Assembly (NCBI RefSeq): GCF_041381155.1
Contig: NC_091140.1
Coordinates: forward strand, 22,658,864-22,722,863
Reading direction: 5' to 3'
DNA: 64,000 nucleotides
DNA from: Argopecten irradians
Taxonomy: Eukaryota > Mollusca > Bivalvia > Pectinida > Pectinidae
This document shows, one piece after another, positions 1 to 10,882 of the stretch; the first letter of the stretch is position 1; the number at the start of each line of letters is the position of its first letter. Below the pieces are notes generated by a model. That model worked only from the letters and a program-made list of their open reading frames with translations. It had not been told where the DNA came from and did not search any database. The translations under genes were made by a program, and so were the position numbers.

Positions 1-300
1 GATTACTGTATACACAGTTTGTACACATCAGATTACACAGTTTGTACAGGTCACTGTATACACAGTTTGTACAGATCACTGTATACACAGTTTGTACGAT
101 CACTGTATACACAGTTTGTACTGATCACTCTATACACAGTTTGTACACATCACTGTATACACAGTTTGTAAAAAATGGTCTTTGTCATATTGGTCTGTCC
201 ATTGTTTGTACAAGTGACTACATCAACCGTTTGTACAGATAATTTTACTGTAACTACAGTTTGTAAAATCCTGGTATATACAGTTTGTAGAGATTGATGT
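1..300. repeat. 25-bp satellite array, truncated by window edge
   Basis: About 11 imperfect head-to-tail copies of a 25-bp unit containing CTGTATACACAGTTTGTAC. Units decay toward the right, and the array runs off the left end of the window, so its full size is unknown. Short open frames across it only translate the repeat. Confidence 0.9.
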
Positions 301-902
301 GTCTACAGATAATTAAGATTGTTGTACATGGATTCCTCATCATTTCATGTAATAAACTCATGGTTGAATTTTACCTGTAGTTTGTTGTTTTGGTTATAGC
401 CTATTAACCTTTTTTAAAAGTTCTATTCTATCCATGTAAGGTTCTGCTGCCTGGCGACAGATGTCATCAAGTACCCATTCTTGACAATAATATGCCTGTG
501 CATTTGTATGATTACAAACAATTTTGGCAGAAAATAGTCTTTCCAATGATATGTTTGCATATTTACATTTTCACTACAGTCCCACTACCTATGTAGACTT
601 ACCAAGTGCAGTTGGCAGTCATATAGACAATGAACTTCAAGCACTTATTATGACGTCATTATCATTGTGATGTCAAAATTGTCGTGCCAGATGTCATCCC
701 GGAAAAGCTGCTGTTCAAATGGCTGTTCCATCCATGACGAATGATTATTTCATTAAATATGCAAAATCCCTTGGGATTTCATTATAAAATTGTAACCAAA
801 TGAAAATATAAGCATTGAATGTCTTTCACTAATCAGTTGGCATTCATACCTTAAATGAATGCCAACTGAACAGAGGCAAATTCAACATGAAGCGCTAGCT
901 AG
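301..902. other. Intergenic, one perfect short hairpin
   Basis: No gene is visible. A perfect inverted repeat lies at 834-868: 14-bp arms (CAGTTGGCATTCAT and its complement) around a 7-nt loop. Otherwise this is AT-rich DNA with nothing recognisable. Confidence 0.5.
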
Positions 903-938
903 AGAATACATGGTTAGTATCTTACAATACAAGGTTTA

Positions 939-1101
939 TGTTGTGTATTTGTAATTATTGTATTCCGGATTTATAGTCCTTTCCGGTCTGAATACTAGTC
1001 ACGCCTAAATTGTAACTCTCCTATGTGAAGGTAATAAAAATCAGTTATGCATTGAAAACGAAACAGACTCATGGTTGTCTCTGCCAGGCCGGTACACAAC
1101 A
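939..1101 (+). repeat. 5' LTR of the Ty3/gypsy element
   Basis: 163 bp, TG...CA termini with 7-bp inverted ends TGTTGTG/CACAACA. Identical by eye to 5495-5657. It is followed at 1102 by AATTGGCGACGAGGAC, the usual place for a tRNA primer-binding site; the primer tRNA was not assigned. Confidence 0.95.
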
Positions 1102-1140
1102 AATTGGCGACGAGGACATTTGGAGAAATTCGATGTTACA

Positions 1141-2100
1141 ATGTCGGGGAGAATCGGACGTATCGATCCATTCAACGAAGGTCTGGAAAGCTGGGATGCG
1201 TACAGCGAGAGACTAGGACAATACTTCATATGTAATGAAGTGAAGGCCGAGAAAAAAGTTCCCGCCCTTCTGAGCCTCGTGGGCGGAAGCACATATGCAT
1301 TATTGCGAGGACTCACCGCACCGAAAAAGCCCTCGGAGGAAACATTCGACAGGTTAGTGGCCTTGTTAAAAGAACATTACAATCCAAAGCCCCTGGTAAT
1401 CGCGGAAAGATTTAGATTCCACAAAAGGGAGCAGCGCGAGGGAGAAACAATACGAGAGTACATAGCAGAAATCAGAAAGTTGTCTGAATACTGTGAATTT
1501 GGAGCCACGCTGGCCGATGCGTTACGTGACAGACTAGTATGTGGTTTGAAAAATGAAAACATACAAAGAAAGCTTTTATCAGAGGCAGATCTCACATATG
1601 ACAGAGCTGTGGAACTTTCGGTTGCCATGGAGACTGCTGCAAAGGATGCTATAGAGCTTCGAGGAAACACAGGTAACGTGAACAAGATTTACAAAGGTAC
1701 AGACAGACCAAAGACCAGGAAAAACACGTTCAAGACTAACACAAACAGTTACTCAAACAACAGGAAATCATGTTATCGATGTACAGGAAATCATGATCAG
1801 AAAGACTGTAAACTTAGAAATGAAACATGTTACAAGTGTGGTAAACGTGGACACATTAAGAAAGCTTGTAGAAGTAAAGTGCAGAAGACACACTCATTAG
1901 AAACTGAACATGAAGGTGAGGATGAGTATGATGACTATATTGCTCACATTGAGTTGGTGAATGTAAACTCTACAAAAGCTGCTGGTCAAGATTCGATTTG
2001 GGTCATGCCGAAAATAAATGGACAAGAACTTAAGATGGAATTAGATACAGGTTCCAGTGTGTTTCAGTTATTACAGAGGATGTGTACAAGAAAAACCTAA
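1141..2100 (+). pseudogene. gag: gag with nucleocapsid zinc knuckles and start of protease (frame broken)
   Basis: The structural polyprotein part of the retrotransposon. The frame is open from 1075, but the first ATG is 1141, 40 bp after the 5' LTR. The N-terminal two thirds is a retrotransposon capsid-type region rich in charged helices. Two CCHC knuckles follow: one with CX2CX3HX4C spacing at about 1774-1812 (one residue short of the usual spacing) and one canonical CX2CX4HX4C at about 1828-1869. An acidic linker then leads into the protease motif LDTGSS at about 2041-2058. The frame is lost a few bases after that motif and ends at a stop at 2098-2100, while the rest of the protease continues in another frame. 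A break inside the protease active-site region is unlikely to be programmed frameshifting. Confidence 0.85.
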
Positions 2101-2645
2101 ATGGTAAGATGAAACACTTGTCAAATACAGACATACGGTTGAAAACATACTCCGGTGAACAGCTTAACACACTGGGAGTAGCAAAGGTCAAGGTCGACTA
2201 CAATGGACAGACCAAAATGTTGGACCTGTATGTTGTCGCAGATGGAGGAAGACCTCTATTTGGACGCGAATGGCTGCGGTACATCACGCTAGACTGGCCG
2301 AACATCCACAGTATTTGTGCTGTAAAGAAAGATTCAAAGTCTGGGGTGCATGTACAACAGAAAATTGAGGAGATTATGTGTGCCCATTCCTCAGTATTCC
2401 AGGACGACTGGGGAACATTGAAAGACATTAAGGCCAGACTTAACATCAAACCAGGTTCTCATCCGAAATTCTGCAAAGCTAGGCCTGTGCCCTATGCCAT
2501 TAAGCCAAAGGTTGACGAGGAATTAGATCGACTGGTAAATGTCGGGGTCCTGTCTAAGGTCAACTATAGCGAGTGGGGAACACACCAATTGTCCCTGTCA
2601 TCAAACGTGATGGTTCAGTACGGCTATGTGGTGACTTCAAGGTGA
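2082..2645 (+). pseudogene. pol: Rest of protease and N-terminal reverse transcriptase fragment
   Basis: An open frame of 187 codons continuing the pol region in a different phase from gag. It holds the C-terminal half of the aspartic protease (including a GREWL segment) and the start of the reverse transcriptase fingers, with a region of the type seen before the RT palm in gypsy elements. The frame becomes nonsense after about 2585 and stops at 2643-2645. A further phase change near 2685 separates it from the main RT frame. These breaks look like small indels, either real mutations or assembly errors. Confidence 0.8.
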
Positions 2646-2763
2646 CACTAAATCCAGTATTAGAGGTTGATCAATACCCCTTCCCCGTACTGCTGACATT
2701 TTTGCTTCGCTAGCTGGTGGTCAAAGATTTTCAAAACTTGATCTACAACATGCATACCTTCAA

Positions 2764-4572
2764 ATGGAGGTGGAGGAAGACTCCAGAGACTTGCTCACCA
2801 TAAACACTGAGAAGGGTCTATATCGATTCAATCGACTCGTTTACGGGGTAGCCTCAGCCCCAGCAATTTGGCAGAGAGCCATGGATACAGTTCTCCAAGG
2901 ATTAGAGGGAGTTCAATGCATTATTGACGATATGTTGATCACGGGAAAGACCGATGAAGAGCATCTCAAGAATTTAAAGGCAGTCTTGGAACGCTTAGAC
3001 CAGTATAATTTGAGATTGCGAAAGGACAAATGTGAATTTTTCAAAACAAAAGTGTCGTTCTGTGGACATGAAATAGATGCAGAGGGTCTACACAAAGCTG
3101 ACAGCAAGGTTGAGGCCGTACTACAGGCCCCTACGCCTACAGACGTCACACAATTACGGGCATTCCTAGGCTTAGTAAATTACTACGCGAGGTTTCTGCC
3201 AAACCTCTCGACCGTGCTCCATCCCCTACATCGACTTCTAGAGAAAAACCGGAAGTGGGAGTGGAATGGAGAATGCGCAAGAGCATTTGATGAGGTCAAA
3301 CAGCTAGTCACATCACAAGAGGTGTTGACACATTATGATCATGCCAAACCAATAAGATTAGCATGTGATGCATCACCAGTAGGTCTGGGAGCTGTCCTAT
3401 CACACGAAATGGAAAATGGAACGGAGCGTCCCATTGCGTATGCCTCAAGAACTCTAAATGCAGCTGAGAGGAATTATTCTCAGATTGATAAGGAGGCACT
3501 GGCATTAGTGTGGGGAGTCAAACACTTTTATAACTATGTTTTCGGACGCGAGTTCACCATGATCACAGATCATAAGCCGCTAGTGTCAATTTTCCATCCA
3601 GAGAAGGGCATTCCATCGACGACAGCAGCAAGGATGCAGAGATATGCATTATTCCTATCTGGGCTGACTTACAGAATAGAATATAAGTCTACAACAGCTC
3701 ATGGTAATGCGGACAGTCTATCAAGGTTGCCTATGAAAGTAGTGAACACAGTAGTAACAGAGTGTGATGACGATGAAGCTATCAATGCTTTACATGTGAA
3801 TCAGCTTGAGAAACTACCAGTAACACAGGCACAGATTCGAAGGGAGACAACTCATGATCCCCTTATGGCTACAGTATTACAGCACATTATGAATGGCTGG
3901 GATGAAGAAATATCAGATTCAAATCTGAAGGCATATTTTGTTAGGAAAACAGAGCTCATTGAACATCAGGGATGTCTGATGTGGGGAACTAGAGTAATAG
4001 TTCCCCCAAAACTACAAGCCAGAGTCCTTGAGGAGCTACACAGAGGTCACATTGGGGTCGTGAAAATGAAAGCGATGGCCCGTAGTTATATTTGGTGGCC
4101 TAACATAGACTATGACATAGAACAATTGTGTAAGGCTTGTGCAGGGTGTCAGAGCGTTAAAGTGGCACCACCTGCGGCTCCACTCCACCCATGGGAGTGG
4201 CCCACAAAACCATGGAAACGAATTCACCTAGACTTTGCTGGTCCTTTTCTGGACACAATGTTCTTGATAGTGGTTGATGCGTACTCAAAGTGGCCGGAAG
4301 TGGTACCTATGAGGACCACCACATCAGAGAAAACCATCGACGTTCTCCGTACCATATTTGCTAGAAATGGTATACCTACCGAAATTGTGAGCGACAATGG
4401 ACCACAATTTGTATCGGAAAGTTTCAAGAATTTTGTCAAGTCAAATGGCATCAAACATATAACTTCTGCCCCATATCATCCAAGCACCAACGGACTGGCA
4501 GAAAGGTTTGTTCAATCCTTTAAGGCAGCAATGAAGGCTAGTAGGAAGGATAGTGGTTCAGGGGTCAAATAA
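2764..4572 (+). pseudogene. pol: Reverse transcriptase palm, RNase H and integrase core
   Basis: The longest open frame in the window (602 codons from the first ATG; open upstream to about 2671). RT palm: the YxDD-type box appears as IIDD near 2926. RNase H: catalytic Asp in ACDASP near 3361-3378, then the KEAL and TDHKPL motifs. Integrase: an HHCC zinc finger (HRGH near 4039, CKAC and the following AGC near 4135) and a DDE core with LDFAG, SDNGPQF and the LAERF glutamate. Spacing between the second D and E is about 35 residues, as in retroelement integrases. The frame is lost just after the integrase glutamate at 4540-4572. Confidence 0.9.
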
Positions 4573-4718
4573 CAAAGAAACAATGGCCAATTTCCTGTTA
4601 GCATATAGGAACGCGCTGCCATTCTCAAGCAACAACGAATGAACCTCCTGCAAAGCTATTTGTAGGACGAAAACTACCATCAAGATTAGATTCCCTAATT
4701 CCAAACGTTAGGAGTCGT

Positions 4719-5195
4719 GTGGAAAGTCAACAGAGTCAAATGACTTTCAAACGAAATTCAACTCTGAGGACCTTTGAGCCAGGTCAAAATGTCACGACTC
4801 GTGACTATCGTCGGGGAAGCGAGGATAAGTGGGTTTCTGGTAAAATCCATGAACAGACAGGTCCTGTGTCGTACCGTGTGGAAGTCTCACCAGGAGTGTA
4901 CTGGAGGCGACATGTGGATCAAATGAGGAACGCTCATGCTCACATTCCGCTGAATGTTAGTTTACCAGCACCTACCATACCATCCAGTGTTCAGAAATCG
5001 TCCGAACCGGAAGTGGTTCCTCCAAATAATTCTGACGGATCCATGGAAATTCGCGATGCAGTAATTACACCACCTTTGAAGCCATTACCAAGGTCTAAAC
5101 CTACTATGACAGATTCGAACTTGGGTTCGCGATACCCCAGCCGGTCTACTCGGATGTGCCCACCAGTCAAGTACAAAGACTTTGTAAATAGTTAA
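4719..5195 (+). pseudogene. pol: Integrase C-terminal region, separated by frame breaks
   Basis: A 158-codon frame ending with a stop at 5193-5195. The first ~70 residues resemble a gypsy-type integrase C-terminal domain with a basic start and a GP(V)SYRVE-like strand. The remainder is a Pro/Ser-rich tail. The first residue given is not a true start; the segment should continue the integrase across breaks between 4572 and 4719. Confidence 0.75.
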
Positions 5196-5494
5196 TTCTA
5201 TGTGGACACACTGTGTTCAGGGCATAATAATCCCTGTGTGTACCACTGAACCACATAGGTTCATTTTCATTATATGATCAATGAGTTTATCATTTTGTTA
5301 AGGGTTTAATTTGTTATTCTCATCTTTTGTGTTGAACAATCGGTTATATACATGTTCTAGTCAAGAAAACAAAATAAGCCAAAGACAGTTTCAAATTTCT
5401 GACATTGAAAATTTTAATGATCATGAATATTAGGAATTGAGGACTATGTAATAATTGTCATACGTTCAGTATTTCACAATTTAGAGGGGAGGAG
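5196..5494 (+). other. Retrotransposon 3' untranslated stretch ending in a polypurine tract
   Basis: AT-rich non-coding DNA of the element. The last 12 bases, 5483-5494 (AGAGGGGAGGAG), are all purine and abut the 3' LTR, as expected of the plus-strand primer. Confidence 0.85.
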
Positions 5495-5657
5495 TGTTGT
5501 GTATTTGTAATTATTGTATTCCGGATTTATAGTCCTTTCCGGTCTGAATACTAGTCACGCCTAAATTGTAACTCTCCTATGTGAAGGTAATAAAAATCAG
5601 TTATGCATTGAAAACGAAACAGACTCATGGTTGTCTCTGCCAGGCCGGTACACAACA
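5495..5657 (+). repeat. 3' LTR of the Ty3/gypsy element
   Basis: 163 bp, identical by eye to the 5' LTR at 939-1101. Followed directly by the duplicated target GTTTA at 5658-5662. Confidence 0.95.
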
Positions 5658-5783
5658 GTTTATTTTGGTGCAAGACTTAGGAAAGCTGAGATGACGAGGC
5701 TTTGCCGATTCGCAAGTCATCTCGACTTTCCGTGTCAAGCACCAAAATAAAACTTGTATTGTAAGATACTAACCGTGTATTCT

Positions 5784-6352
5784 GTTTATCCTGCAACTAT
5801 TGTGACATTCAAAAGGCAGAAATTTGCCAGTTATTTACTTGGTTTCGCCCAAAGCGAGACGCATCTTTGATGCGGAGGAAAAGATTCATTCACTAAACCG
5901 AATGAGTGTGCACTTTTTTTTACTGTCGTGGGAAATATATAAGCGCATTCGCAAACAGTACTAGTTATTCTATTCAGTGTGAAATATTACTGAAACAACT
6001 ATGAAAATACTCAAAAATCAAGGATTACCCATCAAAGAATTACTTTACTATACATGCCTTTACCCTGCCTATATTGTTACCGTGAGGGAAGAAAAAGACA
6101 ACACCGCCATGCGAAATTTAATTTTAAGTTAAAAAGTTAAAAAACAGGAGCAAACAATTTAAAATATTTCTTCAGTTACAAAAGTAACTTACTTTACACC
6201 ATTACCAACATTGAAAAGTTTGAGCTAATTTTACTTCAAGTTAAATATATATAAAAAAAAATAATTAAATGCATCCCGAAAAAATTTCGTAGCACTATAT
6301 CCTATATGGAATGAAGCACAAGGATCTGAGAATTTGTTACAGATTATATAAT
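5784..6352. other. Intergenic, no gene seen
   Basis: AT-rich, no convincing coding or RNA gene. The stretch about 6265-6325 (GCATCCCGAAAAAATT onward) recurs near 41365-41410, so it is part of a dispersed repeat. Confidence 0.5.
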
Positions 6353-7620
6353 CATGGACCCACCAGAGTGGCCCTAAGACCATTTTGAGACGTTTTAGAG
6401 GTCCTTTTTTAATCTATGACCTCTAAAACGTCTATAAATGGTTGGTGCGCCGTCCGCCGTGCGGTCCATGATTCACATTTTGAACTTCTTCTCAAGTTTG
6501 ACCTGTGGGATTGAGCTGAAAACTGAAATGATCCTGATAGGGTCCCCCGACAAAGTGTGTTATTTTTCGGGTCTAATCCAAGATGGCCGCCACAGCCGCC
6601 ATCTTGAAAAAACATTTTTAAAACTTTCTTCTCAAGGTCCGGTGCGATTTGGCTGAAACTTGCATGAAATCCTGACCATAACTGACAAAGTGTTGTTTGT
6701 TTTTTTCGATCCGAAAACCAAGATGTCATGGCGATCTTAATTTTGAACTTCTTCCAAAGATGGAAACTTGCATGAAATGATCCATGCCACAGCCGTCCCA
6801 CAAACAAAGTGTTGTTATTTTTTCGGGTCGAATCCGAAATCCAAGATGGCCTGCCACAGCCGCGCATCTTGAAAACACATTTTAAACTTCTTCTCAAGTT
6901 CTACGCGTGCGATTGTAGGGCTGGAAACTTGCTTGAAATTATCCTGTCATGGTCCCGACAAAGTGTTGTTATTTTTCGGGTCGATCCGAAAATCCAAGAT
7001 GGCCGCCACAGGCGCCATCTTGAAAAACACATTTTGAACTTCTTCTCCAAGTTACTACCGGTGCGATTTTGGCTGAAACTTTGCATGAAATGATCCTGAC
7101 ATTGGTTCCCCAGAACAAAGATGTTGGTTATGTTTTCGGGTCGATCCGAAAACTCCAAGATGGCGGCGCCACAGCCCGCCATCTTGAAAAACACATTTTA
7201 AAACTTCTTCTCTTCAAGTTCTACCGGTTGCGATTTTGGCTGAAACTTGCATGAAATATCCTGACATGGACCCTGACAAAGTGTTGTTATTATTCAGGGG
7301 ACGATCCGAAATCCAAGATGGCGCCACAGGCGCCCATCTTTGGAACACATTTTGAACTTTCTCAAGTTCCTACCAGTGCGATTTCGCTGAACACTTGCAT
7401 GAAATGATCCTGGACATGTAGTCCCGACATAAGTCCTTGTTATTTTTCGGGTCGATCCGAAATCCCATAGATGGCCGCAACAGCCGCAACTTGAAACACA
7501 GATTTTGAACTTCATTTCAAGTTCTACCAGAGCATTTTGGCTGAAACTTGCATGAAATATTATTGGTCCGCGACAGTGTTTAATCTGGAAATGATGGCCT
7601 GCCACAGTATCCATTTACAT
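6353..7620 (+). mobile_element. Family-3 tandem-repeat element with hairpin head
   Basis: The head is a hairpin with perfect 16-bp arms: AGACGTTTTAGAGGTC at 6388-6403 and its complement at 6418-6433. About seven diverged copies of a ~150-165-bp monomer follow. Each has a recurring segment (GCTGAAACTTGCATGAAAT, near 6655, 6761, 6923, 7073, 7239, 7388, 7542), a CGGGTCGATCCGAAA segment and an inverted pair CAAGATGGCCGCC / GCCATCTTG. Copies decay rightward and fade by about 7620. A related terminus occurs in inverse orientation near 33150-33235. Confidence 0.8.
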
Positions 7621-8999
7621 TTTACTTCTTCCTCTTTATAGTTCAAAGTAAAACAAATAATTTAGAAATCCAAGATGCAGCCGTCCAAGAAAACACATTT
7701 TGAACATTTAGGCTGATTAAATGAACCTGACATTGTCCAGACAAATATTTGTTCCATCTCCGCTTCAACCATTTAACCAGATTAAGTATCAACGAATGGC
7801 CCTTGGTGCCATGCAATTGAAAAGTTCATCCTGACAAATGACACCATATATAATAAAAAATATGATCCCTATTAGACATATATATTATAAAATTTACATT
7901 TTTTAAAGTTTCAAATAACATGCGAGTGAACATTTGGATTTTCCGCTTCAACCATTTAACATCAATGTCAATGTAATTTCCCTAAAAAAAATTTAAAAGA
8001 TCAAAATAATCCCTATAAAAAATAAAAGATAACAAAATTTCAATGTTTTTCAATAGCTTTTTCAGTTTTACTTTCAATTATAAAGACATCTGAAAGATAT
8101 AAAGTCAATTTTACTGCGCCGACTAAACATGGTGTCGGTAAACAAGACGCTCATTTATGTAGATATGTACAACACCAAGTCTAGCTAGTCGCCTGCATTT
8201 ATTGGCTCATAATTCAGATCGGTGGAGGCATTATCATTAGACTGTAATGGGAGTCGCAATGGCAAAATAAATGTAACGTAGTATACACACGATTCAAAAA
8301 AACCCCCCCCCAAAACTGATTATTGTTCAACATGATATCAGATTTAGCTCTGTTCGGCGGCGAGTGGTGGAAGCATCGAAGTTAATTTTTGACTGAATTC
8401 CTTAAAATTAAGGACTGCTCACTTAATTTCTAATTTACATGGTAATTTGAGCCAACTTTTATTTTTTACAGTATATTTAACGCAAAAAAAGTAAGCACAC
8501 GGAAGCCATTTTTCACCTTAGAAAGAACAAACTTTTTTGGACAAAATTGACAAAAGTTTAATACCTCGTTCTAACAGTAACATGGCTAAAAATGGGAGCT
8601 CAAAAATAAGGGGTTAGGGTCGACTCTATTAATCATAACTGGTATATTTAATTGTTTATGAAGACCTACTTTGAAAAAATTCTACATCCATACAAAAAAT
8701 GAAAAATTCATGCAAATTCTCACAATAAAATTTATCCTGAACAATTGACATAAGTGTTTTTGTTAAATGGTATGAGAACCTATAATGAGAAAAAAAAAGT
8801 TTTAAATTTTGTGAACTTAAAGTGAACATGTTGGTCAAATAAAATGAAAAAAGATAATCAATTTGTGTACATAGAGGCTATCAGCCTACGTCCATAATTT
8901 CTCATACTTTTCATGAACAAATTAACATTAAAACTTAATATTGGTCCGATTTTGTAGCTGAAATTCTATTGTTATTTTGTTTACCAATTTTCTCAAAGA
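7621..8999. other. AT-rich intergenic DNA with a MITE fragment
   Basis: No supported gene. 8315-8382 resembles the terminus of the TTAA-type MITE family seen at 62197-62558 (minus orientation: ATTGTTCA, then GGCGGCGAGTGGTGGAAGCATC). Confidence 0.4.
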
Positions 9000-9268
9000 T
9001 ATAGAACTTTCAGTACTTTGATTCCGCTGAGAAATGAAAAGGGAGTGTTCTCCACCAATCAACGAAGCGCAAGTGAACACACCTCCCTGTGCAGCCTCGT
9101 TGTGATGCGTGACTTGTTGTTTTTGGGACAGACAGCCTTGAACAGCCGAACGATAACAGTATACATTTGTAAAAAGAGAACGCGGAAGCCACCGGCTATG
9201 GAATTGGATTGTTTCTCATCTGAAGAAGGTTAATTACAGCCTACAGAATCATTTACCATTCATCGAAA
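9000..9268 (+). other. Candidate 5' non-coding exon / promoter region of TNFR gene 1
   Basis: A GC-richer island in AT-rich DNA, about 3 kb before the first coding exon. It has an inverted-CCAAT-like ACCAATCAAC at 9056-9065 and ends at a plausible splice donor (CGAAA|GTGAGT at 9268/9269). The first coding exon at 12227 is preceded by an acceptor-like GTTGACAG, so an upstream non-coding exon is expected. Linking the two is inference. Confidence 0.2.
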
Positions 9269-10451
9269 GTGAGTTTCAACTTCACTTTTATACCATATCG
9301 TTTATTTCATCATAATCAGTCGCACGTGTTTAGTCGACCTTGTCGACCTGAATCAACGTAAGCTTATATATTATCCTTATAGCAGGCTTATAAAAAGTAA
9401 ATACATAATTACTGTCTATGTCTTTGTAGGTGGAACAGCCTGCGGGCAACATGAATTATTAAAGATTAATTTTAAAGAGTTTGATTAAGATTGGGATAGG
9501 CTAGTAAACAAGTGATTCACATCAGAGCAGCGTGACGTCAAGATCTAAATATAAGTGCATTGTTAGCTTAACGTGTTAATTTACACAACGTATGCCCATA
9601 AATTGTATCCAGTGTTTTGGAATATGTTACTGACCACATAATATAACCTATTTGCATAACTTGACGTTTTGAAACATATAATTGTAACTTAAAAAGCGCA
9701 TATGCATGGAATGCCAAAATGACGAAACTCTAAATCAGAATATGTTGTTTACATGTACATGTACAGGTGTGTTGGCCATTCAAAAGTTTTTTTTCAAATA
9801 TTGCATGTCTTGCTAGTGAGTGATATCACATCCGATGATTCAAATTTACTCAATCATCTCTTTATTGTTAATTACAATAAAAATACTATAGTGAGAATTT
9901 ATTTTTTTAGAGTGTCACACAATTGTTGAAAAATACCAATATACATTTTGAATTAATATATCCTATTCCAGCTTAAAAGACTTAATATATGAGATTCTTG
10001 CTAATGAGAAAACATAGATATTACTATAAATATACTGAATTACTGTATATTACACAATATAAATTTCAAAATATGTACATTAATGTATGTAGAAGAACAA
10101 GGGAAAATTATACACAGGCTCGTCGAGGGTCCTGACCAGAAATTTAACCTGAGTATTGTGTAAAAAACTACAGCTATACCGACTGAGCCAAAGAAATTAA
10201 ATAGTTGACAATGTTATGTACATTTATTAATCGTTAAGTCTGTCGTAATCTCATTTAGGAATTGCTTCTTCTAGTGTATTATATAATTATGTTGTAATGA
10301 TTATGAGATGATATTTCATCAGCTTATGATGTGCTTATTGGTGGTTATCCTATACATTTTCATTGGTTGGTACAGCCATACTTATATTATAGGTACAAGG
10401 TCCATCATTCTCAATGACCATCAACAACCCATGCAACACCGTCGCACATTA
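9269..10451. other. AT-rich stretch, nothing recognisable
   Basis: No gene, array or clear element seen. At about 10125-10190 there is a weak tRNA A-box-like sequence on the minus strand (GGCTCAGTCGGTATAGCTG), too little to call. Confidence 0.4.
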
Positions 10452-10882
10452 ATCTAGATCTAAGATCCTCTTTTCTCCCATACTTCACAGTGATATCCGG
10501 TGGTTTCTAGGGAAATGATAACTCTATCTTACACAGGGGGGTGTAAGACAGCTCGCACGCGCGAGACAAAATCCTGATGTCATCAATACATGGAGTGCAT
10601 TAAATTGTTGATCACGTCATCAATTTTGACACATAACGACGTTCCTGTGATAATGGCGCGATGAAAAGCCTGGAAAGCAACGAGAATTTCGGATTTTTTC
10701 TACTAAGTATGGGAGAAAAAGTATCAAACATGGATCTTACATTGATCTGTCAAGTGGACAGGGATATCTCAACTCTCGTGAAAGATTTTGGCTGCCAACC
10801 TGAGGCTTGCTGAGGGTTGATGGCCGAATTCTTTCACGAGGGTTAAGATATCCCTGTTCACTTGACAGACCAATGTAAGATT
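10452..10882. mobile_element. Nested foldback elements with TCTCCCATACTT arms
   Basis: Outer inverted repeat: TTTCTCCCATACTT near 10472 pairs with AAGTATGGGAGAAAA near 10707, each with an adjoining copy of the AGATCC/GGATCT segment. A second, stronger hairpin follows directly at 10733-10882: about 53-bp arms (GATCTTACATTGATCTGTCA at the left, its near-complement at the right) around a ~45-nt loop. No coding capacity. Confidence 0.65.

Larger units (their letters stand above)
939..5657 (+). mobile_element. Ty3/gypsy-type LTR retrotransposon, complete but with broken reading frames
   Basis: A 4,719-bp element bounded by two 163-bp LTRs, both TGTTGTG...CACAACA, flanked by a perfect 5-bp target-site duplication GTTTA (934-938 and 5658-5662). 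Internal order is gag with two zinc knuckles, aspartic protease, reverse transcriptase, RNase H, then integrase. Protease-RT-RH-IN order is that of Ty3/gypsy (Metaviridae-like) elements. The coding part switches frame at least four times, near 2060, 2585, 2685 and 4550-4720, so as assembled it cannot make one Gag-Pol. The two LTRs look identical base for base, which normally means a very recent insertion. No envelope-like ORF is seen. Confidence 0.95.
903..5783. mobile_element. Palindromic (hairpin) element interrupted by an LTR retrotransposon
   Basis: The 36 bp left of the retrotransposon (903-938) and the 121 bp right of its target duplication (5663-5783) form one near-perfect palindrome of about 157 bp once the insertion is ignored. 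The left arm begins AGAATACATGGTTAGTATC and the right arm ends with its complement, GATACTAACCGTGTATTCT. The apex lies near 5696-5720. It looks like a small foldback or MITE-like element that later served as an insertion target. No flanking duplication was identified. Confidence 0.75.

Noticed and set aside
42..242. 66-codon ORF at the left edge
   Set aside because: It only reads through the 25-bp satellite units.
6409..7614. Overlapping ORFs on both strands
   Set aside because: They arise from the family-3 tandem repeats; frames open and close with indels between monomers.
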